From positions 1 to 34,588 of the forward strand of contig JANQFL010000086.1 in the NCBI GenBank assembly GCA_028277845.1: a DNA stretch of 34,588 nucleotides, in the 5' to 3' direction. Numbering within the stretch: position 1 is the stretch's first letter; the number at the start of each line of letters is the position of its first letter. This DNA is from Sneathiellales bacterium. GTDB taxonomy: Bacteria > Pseudomonadota > Alphaproteobacteria > JANQFL01. Of the stretch, positions 6,885-13,416 are shown one piece after another. The notes beneath the pieces were generated by a model. The model made no database searches. It was not told the DNA's origin and worked only from the letters and a program-made list of their open reading frames with translations. The translations under genes were made by a program, and so were the position numbers.

Positions 6885-8825
6885 GTGATGCGCATCCGAT
6901 TGTCGGAATTGGCGGTACTGGCCGCCATCGGATTGGCCGTTGCCGGCGCCGTGATCTTGGCGCACGGGTATTTCGGTCCCTTGTCTTCGGCGGAAGCCCG
7001 CCTCGATGACATCCGCGCCGCCTACCTGACCCCGTATGAAGCACAGAACGAGCAGATCGTCATACTGCAGATCGACGAAGCGACGTTGTCGGGCTTTCCA
7101 TACCGGTCGCCGATCGACCGGGGTTTCCTGGCCAATGCGGTGACCATACTGGAAGCCGCCGGCGCCAAGGCGATCGGCATGGACGTGTTGTTCGACCGGC
7201 CAACGGAACCGGCCAAGGACGATGCCTTGCGCAAGGCGTTGCTGCAGGCGCGTGTTCCGGTCGTCGTTGCCTGGGCCAATCCGCCGGTCACCCTCAGTGC
7301 CAAACAGGTGGCCTATCACGAAGCCTTTCTCGACGGTGTCGCCAAGGGTTTCGCCAACCTGTCGAAGGACGCGGCCGATGACGTCGTGCGGACGGCGGTG
7401 CCGGTTCGCACCGGTGCGGCGGCGAAGGAGGGCATGAGCTTTCCCGCCGCCTTGGCCAGGGTTGCCGGTGCCGAACTGCCCGCGGAACCGTTCGCCATTG
7501 CCTACCGCCGGGGGCCGGACGCGGAAACGGCGCCCTTCAAGTCCTATCCGGCCAACGCCATCGCCCTGCTGCCCAAGGACTGGTTCGCCGGCAAGATCGT
7601 TCTGATCGGCACGAATCTGGACGACTCGGATCGCCATCGCACGCCGCTCGATGCGCGCACGCCTGGACAACTGTCGACCGGCATTTCGATCCATGCGCAG
7701 GTGTTGGCCCAATTGCTGGACGGGCGGCAGGTGTCGCGTAGCGGTTTGATGACGTTCGTTGTGCTCGTGCTGGCCGCCGCATTGCTCGGTATCACCCTGG
7801 CGATGCTGCCCGTCAATCCGTGGCTGGTTACGGCGGCCGCGGTCATCGTCGGTGCGGGGTACTGGGTCGGCACGTTTGCGGTATATCAAACCACCGGACT
7901 GTTCATCCCGGTTCTGCCGCCCACATTGGCGTTCGCCGGCACGCTGGGTCTCGGGGCGGCCTATGCCGGCCGCCGGGCCCGGGCGCAAAGGCGCTATATC
8001 CGAGACGCGTTCTCGCGCTATGTCTCGCCCGCCATCGTGGCGCGGCTGGAACACGACCCGGACCGGCTGAAGCTGGGCGGCGAACGGCGCGCCATGACGT
8101 TCGTGTTCACGGACCTGGCGGGATTCACTTCACTTTGCGAACGCACCGACCCGGCCGTGTTCGCGCCCGTGCTCAACGGCTATCTCGACGGCATGGTCGA
8201 TATCGTTCTGGCGCACGAAGGCACCATCGACAAAATTGTCGGCGACGCCGTCGTGGCGTTCTTCGGCGCGCCGGAAGATCAGCCCGATCATTGTGAACGG
8301 GCGGTCCGCTGCGCCTTGGCGCTGGACGTGTTCGCCCAGGACTTCGCCGCCAAGTCGCGGGCCGAGGGCATCGATCTCGGCGTCACGCGCATCGGCGTGC
8401 ACAGCGGCACCGCGACGATCGGCAATTTCGGCGGCAGTACGTTCTTCGACTACACCGCCCACGGCGATGCGGTGAACACGGCGGCCCGCCTGGAAAGCGT
8501 CAACAAGCACATCGGCACCCGCATCTGCGTCAGCGGTGAAACCGCAAAACAATGTGACGGAATTCCGTTCCGGCCCATCGGGGACTTGGTGCTGAAAGGC
8601 AAGGAAGAGGCGATCCCTTCGTTCGAGCCGTTGCACGGCCGGACCAATGGATACGCCGACTCCAATGCTTATGCTGAGGCCTTCGACAGTCTCGACACCG
8701 AAGACGCCGCGCGCGCGTTCTCGTCATTGTCGGGCGTGGCGCCCGACGATCCGTTGGTCCGGTTCCATCAGAAGCGGCTGCTGAACGGTGAGCGCGGCCG
8801 CAGAATCGTGTTCCGGGAAAAGTAG
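6885..8825 (+). CDS. CHASE2-domain class III adenylate cyclase
   Basis: A 646-residue inner-membrane sensor enzyme making cAMP from ATP. Order: one N-terminal transmembrane helix (about 8-27), an extracytoplasmic CHASE2 domain (about 40-280), three transmembrane helices (about 288-360) and a cytoplasmic class III cyclase domain (about 398-590). Metal-binding Asp410 (FTDLAGFTS) and Asp454 (KIVGDAV), purine-selecting Lys450 and Thr524 (DYTAHG), and the transition-state pair Asn531/Arg535 (NTAARLE) are all present. This argues for an active adenylate, not guanylate, cyclase. The start is GTG 6885 or ATG 6888, with GGGAGA nearby. It ends two bases from the convergent regulator gene. The CHASE2 ligand is unknown. 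Confidence 0.94.
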   Translation: MMRIRLSELAVLAAIGLAVAGAVILAHGYFGPLSSAEARLDDIRAAYLTPYEAQNEQIVILQIDEATLSGFPYRSPIDRGFLANAVTILEAAGAKAIGMDVLFDRPTEPAKDDALRKALLQARVPVVVAWANPPVTLSAKQVAYHEAFLDGVAKGFANLSKDAADDVVRTAVPVRTGAAAKEGMSFPAALARVAGAELPAEPFAIAYRRGPDAETAPFKSYPANAIALLPKDWFAGKIVLIGTNLDDSDRHRTPLDARTPGQLSTGISIHAQVLAQLLDGRQVSRSGLMTFVVLVLAAALLGITLAMLPVNPWLVTAAAVIVGAGYWVGTFAVYQTTGLFIPVLPPTLAFAGTLGLGAAYAGRRARAQRRYIRDAFSRYVSPAIVARLEHDPDRLKLGGERRAMTFVFTDLAGFTSLCERTDPAVFAPVLNGYLDGMVDIVLAHEGTIDKIVGDAVVAFFGAPEDQPDHCERAVRCALALDVFAQDFAAKSRAEGIDLGVTRIGVHSGTATIGNFGGSTFFDYTAHGDAVNTAARLESVNKHIGTRICVSGETAKQCDGIPFRPIGDLVLKGKEEAIPSFEPLHGRTNGYADSNAYAEAFDSLDTEDAARAFSSLSGVAPDDPLVRFHQKRLLNGERGRRIVFREK

Positions 8826-8827
8826 GC

Positions 8828-9535
8828 TCAGACGAAATAGTCGGCCAGGTCGTTGATGGTGTCGGCGTCGACGATGGTGATGGTGCCGCTGTCCATGGAG
8901 ATCAGGCCTTCCTTGTGCCAGGATCTCAGTTGGCGATTGATGTTCTCCCGCGACAGGCCGACCAGGCCGCCCAATTCGCGCTGGGTCAGTTTCAATTCGA
9001 TCCGCGTGCCCTCGTCGGTCTCCTGGCCGTAATTGTCGGCCAGCCAGACAAGGCGTTTCGCCAAACGGGTCGGCAGGGTCAGGAACGCGGAGTCCTCGAC
9101 CAGCTCCGTGGTCAGGCGCACCCGGTGGCACAACACTTCGATGAGCTTGATGGCCCAGTGGGGATGGGTTTCCAGGAACGGCAGGAAATCGCGCCTCTGC
9201 AGCACCAGAATATCCGACGCATCCATCGCCGTGGCGTTGGCCGTACGGTCCTTGCCGTCCAGAAGCGCGATCTCGCCGAAAAACGTGCCCGGATCGATGA
9301 TGTTGAGCACCACTTCCTTGCCTTCGCCCGAGAAATTGCTGATTTTCACCCGGCCGCTGATGACGCCCATGACGCTGATTCCGGGGTCGTTTTTCAGGAA
9401 AATGGTCTGGTTGGGCTTGTAGCTGCGGACCTGCACATGCGGCAGCAGGGCGTCCATTTCCTCGTCGTCGAGATGGTTGAACAGGCGGTTGTTCGCCATC
9501 ATCTTCCGGATTTCTTCGGTCCGTGCCCGGGCCAT
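8828..9535 (-). CDS. CRP-type cAMP-responsive transcription regulator
   Basis: A 235-residue CRP/FNR-family protein. Residues 16-125 form the cyclic-nucleotide domain. The phosphate cassette FFGEIALLDGKDRTANA (85-101) has the Glu, Arg97 and Thr98 expected for cAMP. The dimer helix carries Thr142-Thr143 where E. coli CRP has Thr-Ser. The HTH recognition segment SRENINR (195-201) keeps the Arg, Glu and Arg positions of E. coli SRETVGR, so a TGTGA half-site is expected. No N-terminal Cys cluster is seen, so it is not an FNR-type oxygen sensor. I chose the ATG at 9535 because AGGGGGA precedes it; an ATG 17 codons upstream has no ribosome site. It converges with the cyclase gene, two bases apart. 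Confidence 0.92.
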   Translation of the reverse strand: MARARTEEIRKMMANNRLFNHLDDEEMDALLPHVQVRSYKPNQTIFLKNDPGISVMGVISGRVKISNFSGEGKEVVLNIIDPGTFFGEIALLDGKDRTANATAMDASDILVLQRRDFLPFLETHPHWAIKLIEVLCHRVRLTTELVEDSAFLTLPTRLAKRLVWLADNYGQETDEGTRIELKLTQRELGGLVGLSRENINRQLRSWHKEGLISMDSGTITIVDADTINDLADYFV

Positions 9536-9691
9536 GCCGTGTCCCCCTGACGCTCCGGCGGTCCTTTTTTGCCGCCGCACATGCATTTAATCGGTTTGTC
9601 CGGGCGGGAGCAACCAAGCCCTTTGTCAAAACACCGCGCCTGGTGCAACATAGGGCCAAATAACGAACGCAACGATTGCCGAAGTCGTGGG

Positions 9692-9707
9692 TGTGATAAA
9701 AATCAAA
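9692..9707. promoter_or_regulatory. CRP/FNR-type operator between the regulator and CsgG-like genes
   Basis: TGTGATAAAAATCAAA has a perfect left half-site and TCAAA on the right. The core GTGATAAAAATCA is the same as in the box at 13313. It would also score as an FNR-type box (one mismatch to TTGAT-N4-ATCAA). Confidence 0.6.
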
Positions 9708-9795
9708 CGTGTGCTGTGATTCGAGGAACAGGACCGGCGCTGCAAAAGCGTCAGACTGTGGGCAAGGTTCAATCACCCGTGGGGCCGATGACAAG

Positions 9796-9818
9796 GACCG
9801 GCAAGTCGGTTGCCGGTC
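9796..9818 (+). promoter_or_regulatory. Leader hairpin upstream of the CsgG-like gene
   Basis: GACCGGCAA (9796-9804) pairs perfectly with TTGCCGGTC (9810-9818) around a 5-base loop, 51 bases before the ATG. No T-run follows, so a regulatory or stabilising structure is more likely than a terminator. Confidence 0.5.
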
Positions 9819-9869
9819 ATCGGTTCACGGGTCGGGAATAGGGGCCGTCCCGTCGCGGGCGGAAGTGCC

Positions 9870-11327
9870 ATGAAATCGACCGTACGAACAGCCGCCATCG
9901 CCTGTGCCTGCCTGGCCGTCGCCGGGTGTCAGACGACGCAGCCGACGACCAAAAGCGCCTTGAAGACGGCCACGCCCAAGTCACCGCCGGCGCGGACCAT
10001 CACCGGTTTCAGCGATGCGTTGAGCTGCATGGACGATCTTTTCGCCAAGCACAACGTCAACGGATTGACGGTGACCGCGCAAGACATTCCGGACCAGACC
10101 CAACGCACGGCGTCGGGCACCAAGGATATGCTGATTTCGGCCCTGTCGCGTATGTCGGCCCGCAGCGGCGCCTTCAAGTTTGTCGCCTATGGCAGCGATT
10201 TGTCGGACATTGTCGACCTGCAGGGCGCCCACAAGGGCAGCAGCAGTTTCGTCACGCCCGACTTTTTCCTGCGCGGCTCCATCAGCCAGTTGGACGAAGG
10301 CGTGCAGCAGAAATCGGGCGGCGCCGGCATCAACACGCCGGTGTTCAATCTCGGCGCCCAGGCCAGCCAGCTCGTGTCGGTGGTCGGCGTCGACATGAAC
10401 ATGGGCTGTGTCAAGAACCTGCAGATCATCCCCGGCCTGACGTCCAGCAATTCCGTTGCCGTGGTGCGGCAGGGTGCCGGCGCGAATGTCGGCGGCGTCC
10501 TCAATGCCCAAAGCATCAGCCCCATCGGTATCAACCTGGATTTCAGTGTCGATCAGAACGAGGGGACCCACCAGGCGGTCCGTACGCTGATCGAACTGGG
10601 CTCCATCGAACTGATGGGCAAACTGACCGGCGTGCCCTACAAGTCGTGCCTGTCGGCCGAGGCCAAGGCGGCGCTGCAGTCGGTGTCCGTGCCGGCCATG
10701 CTGCCGTGCAACGTGGCCTCCAACGGCGGTTCCAGCGCCAACGTGGCGGCCGCGCAACCCGAACCCGCTCCGCAACCCGTGGCCGCACCGGCGCAGCCCG
10801 CCGCGGCGCCGGTCCAGCCGCCGGCAGACACACAACCCGCCGCCCAGGCCGCCGCCCAGGACACCACCCAGGCCGCCCCCCAGGCCGCCGATACCGCCGC
10901 ATCCGATTTCGTGCTGACCAGCGACCGGGGCGACAATCCGAGCTACAAGCTGGGCGAAAGCATCACCCTGCGCCTGCAAAGCGCCCAGGACACGTACATG
11001 CACTGCTTCTATCAGCAGGCCAACAACACGGTGGTCAAGGTCTTCCCCAACCGCTTCCGCCAGTCGGCGGTCATCCGCGGCGGAGATATCGTCGCCATTC
11101 CCGACGGGCAGATGCCGTTCCGGCTGAAGTTCGACCAGCCGTCGTCCCGGGAAGCCTTCAGCTGCATTGCGTCGTCGACGGATTTGAGCGAGCGCCTGCC
11201 GCTGGAGATCGTCGAGCGCGATCTGGAGCCCATCCCCGTCAACAGCCTGGATGACATCACCGCGGTCTTCGATGAGGTCACCGAGGGCAACTACACGCAG
11301 CGCGATATCGTCATCCAGGTGCATTGA
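9870..11327 (+). CDS. CsgG-like lipoprotein with a C-terminal DUF4384-type domain
   Basis: A 485-residue lipoprotein: signal peptide with lipobox LAVAGC, Cys20 lipidated. Residues about 45-260 resemble the CsgG/HfaB family, with a conserved-looking core DFFLRGSISQLDEGV (131-145) and a paired SVVGVDMNMGCV strand pattern. CsgG forms outer-membrane secretion channels for amyloid or holdfast proteins; whether this one makes a pore is inference. A Pro/Ala/Gln-rich linker covers 290-345. The DUF4384-type domain (347-485) starts FVLTSDRGDNPSY, close to that of the protein at 5538. The start was moved 20 codons into the open frame to fit the lipobox; CGGAAG precedes it. The OmpA-type gene follows after 46 bases, probably in one operon. 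Confidence 0.83.
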   Translation: MKSTVRTAAIACACLAVAGCQTTQPTTKSALKTATPKSPPARTITGFSDALSCMDDLFAKHNVNGLTVTAQDIPDQTQRTASGTKDMLISALSRMSARSGAFKFVAYGSDLSDIVDLQGAHKGSSSFVTPDFFLRGSISQLDEGVQQKSGGAGINTPVFNLGAQASQLVSVVGVDMNMGCVKNLQIIPGLTSSNSVAVVRQGAGANVGGVLNAQSISPIGINLDFSVDQNEGTHQAVRTLIELGSIELMGKLTGVPYKSCLSAEAKAALQSVSVPAMLPCNVASNGGSSANVAAAQPEPAPQPVAAPAQPAAAPVQPPADTQPAAQAAAQDTTQAAPQAADTAASDFVLTSDRGDNPSYKLGESITLRLQSAQDTYMHCFYQQANNTVVKVFPNRFRQSAVIRGGDIVAIPDGQMPFRLKFDQPSSREAFSCIASSTDLSERLPLEIVERDLEPIPVNSLDDITAVFDEVTEGNYTQRDIVIQVH

Positions 11328-11373
11328 AGCACGGGATCGAAGCGGACGCGCACGCAAGAGAACGGATAGAGCC

Positions 11374-11988
11374 ATGACTTCAAGAACACGCCGATCGGCC
11401 GGAATGATGAGCAGCCTGTTTGCCGTGATGGCATTGACGTTCGGTACGATGATTTCGACACCGGCATCGGCCGAGGATCTGAAGGTCTTCCGTGACCGGC
11501 CGCCGACCAGCGAAGAGGTGTCCAATATTCTGTTCCCGGAACTGAACAAAGCGGGGCAGGGGCGCACCCGGGGCATCGACCGCGGAATCGTGTTCATCAA
11601 TAAGGACGCCAAGGCCCCCGATCAGGCGCCGGCACAACAACAGCAGGCGCGGGAATTCGGCATGGCGGTGGAATTCGCCTACGATTCGGCCGAGATCATG
11701 GACCAGTCGGCCCCGTATCTCGACAGTCTGGGCAATGTTCTCAGCAACAACCGGGCCATCGAGTTCTCCATTTATGTGGTCGGGCACACGGATGCCCGCG
11801 GCACCGACGACTACAACCTCGCGCTCTCGAAGCGCCGCGCGGAGTCCGTGAAGACCTATCTGGTTCAGGTTCATGGCGTCGATCCGGGCCGGCTGATCAC
11901 GGTCGGCAAGGGCGAAGCGGAGTTGATCGACCAGGCCGACCCCGACAGCGCCGCCAACCGGCGGGTGGAATTCAAGCGCATTCAGTAG
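11374..11988 (+). CDS. OmpA-type peptidoglycan-binding envelope protein
   Basis: A 204-residue exported protein. The signal peptide spans about residues 1-33 (TPASA/ED). A linker with a Gln-rich stretch (85-91) precedes the OmpA C-terminal domain (about 95-204). The diaminopimelate-contact residues are visible in VGHTDARGTDDYNLALSKRRAESV: Asp140 and the Arg pair 154-155; the end is NRRVEF. The family anchors outer-membrane complexes to peptidoglycan. No beta-barrel is present. The open frame extends 41 codons upstream into the preceding gene; the ATG at 11374 is preferred because the signal peptide starts there. It likely partners the CsgG-like lipoprotein just upstream. Confidence 0.9.
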   Translation: MTSRTRRSAGMMSSLFAVMALTFGTMISTPASAEDLKVFRDRPPTSEEVSNILFPELNKAGQGRTRGIDRGIVFINKDAKAPDQAPAQQQQAREFGMAVEFAYDSAEIMDQSAPYLDSLGNVLSNNRAIEFSIYVVGHTDARGTDDYNLALSKRRAESVKTYLVQVHGVDPGRLITVGKGEAELIDQADPDSAANRRVEFKRIQ

Positions 11989-12018
11989 AAAAACGCCTGT
12001 TTTCAGCCAAAAACCGGG

Positions 12019-12034
12019 TGTGACAATAAACACT
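12019..12034 (+). promoter_or_regulatory. Weak CRP-type half-operator
   Basis: TGTGACAATAAACACT has a perfect left TGTGA and a poor right half. It lies 97 bases before the basic-protein gene at 12131. It is kept because its position matches that of the perfect box at 13313 relative to the next, related gene. Confidence 0.35.
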
Positions 12035-12042
12035 GCCCATAG

Positions 12043-12126
12043 GTGCCGGGCGGCACGGTGAAAGCCGCCGGTACCGGCGAAACTCTCTCCTGTTCACGGG
12101 GCATGCCCCAGCGAAACCGGGAGAGA
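12043..12126 (+). promoter_or_regulatory. Structured mRNA leader that may hide the ribosome site
   Basis: Three stem-loops are stacked before the ATG at 12131. They are GTGCC/GGCAC (12043-12056), the palindrome GCCGGTACCGGC (12067-12078) and an outer stem TCTCTCC (12084-12090) with GGAGAGA (12120-12126). The outer stem encloses the palindrome GGGGCATGCCCC (12098-12109). GGAGAGA is the Shine-Dalgarno sequence, so the outer stem would block ribosome binding. No match to a known riboswitch is recognised. Confidence 0.5.
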
Positions 12127-12130
12127 CACC

Positions 12131-13192
12131 ATGATCCGCCAGACCGCCATCGTCCTCGCCGCCGTCGCGTCCCTCGCCGCCGCCACCGCCGCGAACGCCA
12201 ATGCGCCGTCACTGGGTGACGGTTTTCGCAATTTCGGCAACGCGTTTGCCAAGCAACGCACCGCCATCGATACGTTGAAACGCGGCCAGCGGGCACAGAA
12301 CAGCCGCATGGCCCTGCGCATGCAGACCCGCCCGGGCCGGCAGGCCGGCCGCGCCATCGAGGCCGTCCAGGATACCCTGCGGCACCGGGGCGACGTCGCC
12401 CGTCACGCCCGTATGAAAACCAAAGTCACCCGGACCCTGCAAACCACCGGCAGGAAAACCGTGACCTTCGCCAAGCAGGTAGGGGTCAAGACATATACGG
12501 TCGACCGTCCGATGACATCGACCCGGGACAGGTTTGCCACCCGCACCAAGGGCGCCGGCAACATGACCCGCAAGCAGGCCCAGGCGCTGAACAATACCCG
12601 CCGGATGCACAAGCGCGGCAAGGTTGCCCAGGTTGCCCGCCGCACGGCCAAAGCCGCCAACGTCACCCGGACCACGCGAGCGGCCAAATCCGCACGGGCC
12701 GTCAAGACTGTCCGCGTGGTCGGGCACGCCCGGAACGTCAAGCACACGGCCAAGACAGCCAAGCGTTCGTACAAAGTCGCCAAGACCGCCAGGACGATGA
12801 AGAATTTGAAAGCCTTGTCGGGCGGCGCCGGTCTGGCGGTGGCCGAGGGTGTCCTCGGCGCCGACATTCCGGATCCGTTTGAAGCCGCCGCCTGGACCGT
12901 GAACACTCTGAAGGACCCGAGGAACGCGCCGAAAGCCATCGCCAAGCTGGGTAAGGATGCGGTCAAGACCGTCGCCGACATCGGCAAGACCATCACCAAC
13001 CCCAAGAAGCTGGCGGAAAACACCGTCAAAACCGCCAAGGCCGTCGGCAAAGTCGCCGGAGATGTCGGCAAGGGCATCGGTTTCGCCATCAAACACCCCG
13101 ACAGGGCCGTAAAGATTGCCGCAAAGGACGTCGGCAAGGCCGCCGTAACCGTCGGATGCGCCATCATCAAACTGTTTGGCGGATGCAGGTAA
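12131..13192 (+). CDS. Exported, very basic Ala/Lys/Arg-rich protein
   Basis: A 353-residue protein with a clear signal peptide (residues 1-24, ending NANA). The rest is rich in Ala, Lys, Arg and Thr, with degenerate short repeats such as RTAKAANVTRTTRAAKSAR and almost no acidic residues before about residue 220. A less polar stretch (about 228-252, ALSGGAGLAVAEGVLGADIP) is followed by Lys-rich amphipathic helices (GKDAVKTVADIGKTI). The tail GCAIIKLFGGCR holds two Cys (343, 352). The next gene (13417) has the same plan and a similar Cys tail, so the two are probably distant paralogues. The composition suggests binding to polyanions, but the export signal argues against a chromosomal histone role. 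The function is unknown. Confidence 0.8.
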   Translation: MIRQTAIVLAAVASLAAATAANANAPSLGDGFRNFGNAFAKQRTAIDTLKRGQRAQNSRMALRMQTRPGRQAGRAIEAVQDTLRHRGDVARHARMKTKVTRTLQTTGRKTVTFAKQVGVKTYTVDRPMTSTRDRFATRTKGAGNMTRKQAQALNNTRRMHKRGKVAQVARRTAKAANVTRTTRAAKSARAVKTVRVVGHARNVKHTAKTAKRSYKVAKTARTMKNLKALSGGAGLAVAEGVLGADIPDPFEAAAWTVNTLKDPRNAPKAIAKLGKDAVKTVADIGKTITNPKKLAENTVKTAKAVGKVAGDVGKGIGFAIKHPDRAVKIAAKDVGKAAVTVGCAIIKLFGGCR

Positions 13193-13218
13193 CACCGGCT
13201 GAATTCGGAACCTTACGC

Positions 13219-13240
13219 AAAGGGCGCTTCGGCGCCCTTT
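13219..13240 (+). terminator. Hairpin terminator after the basic-protein gene
   Basis: AAAGGGCGC (13219-13227) pairs with GCGCCCTTT (13232-13240) around a TTCG tetraloop, 27 bases after the stop. The T-run is short (TTTGT), so termination may be partial. Confidence 0.75.
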
Positions 13241-13312
13241 GTACGTTCGGATGATGGAATCGGGTCTTGACGCCGAATTTAGAATAGTCCGAAGTCGCAA
13301 ATATTCATGATT

Positions 13313-13328
13313 TGTGATAAAAATCACA
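13313..13328. promoter_or_regulatory. Perfect CRP-consensus operator
   Basis: TGTGATAAAAATCACA is a full match to TGTGA-N6-TCACA. It sits 88 bases before the ATG at 13417. I could not place a convincing -10 box, so activation versus repression is open. Confidence 0.7.
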
Positions 13329-13416
13329 CTTGCGGTGTGTTGCACGGCACCGTCCGAAACCGTGCGGCGTTGTTTGATCCCGTTTGCAGAAAACCACAAA
13401 CCATCGGGGCAGGGAC

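Larger units (their letters stand above)
9536..9869. other. Divergent intergenic region, CRP-type gene and CsgG-like gene
   Basis: 334 bases between two divergent starts. It holds a CRP-type box at 9692-9707, an isolated TGTGA half-site near 9715 and a perfect 9-base hairpin at 9796-9818. No gene is supported. The box is placed to act on both directions, including autoregulation. Confidence 0.6.

Noticed and set aside
8828-9535. FNR-type oxygen sensor
   Set aside because: There is no N-terminal Cys cluster, and the recognition helix is CRP-like.
9981-11612. A 543-codon minus-strand open frame opposite the CsgG-like and OmpA genes
   Set aside because: The plus strand has a lipobox and known domains; the minus frame spans two real genes.
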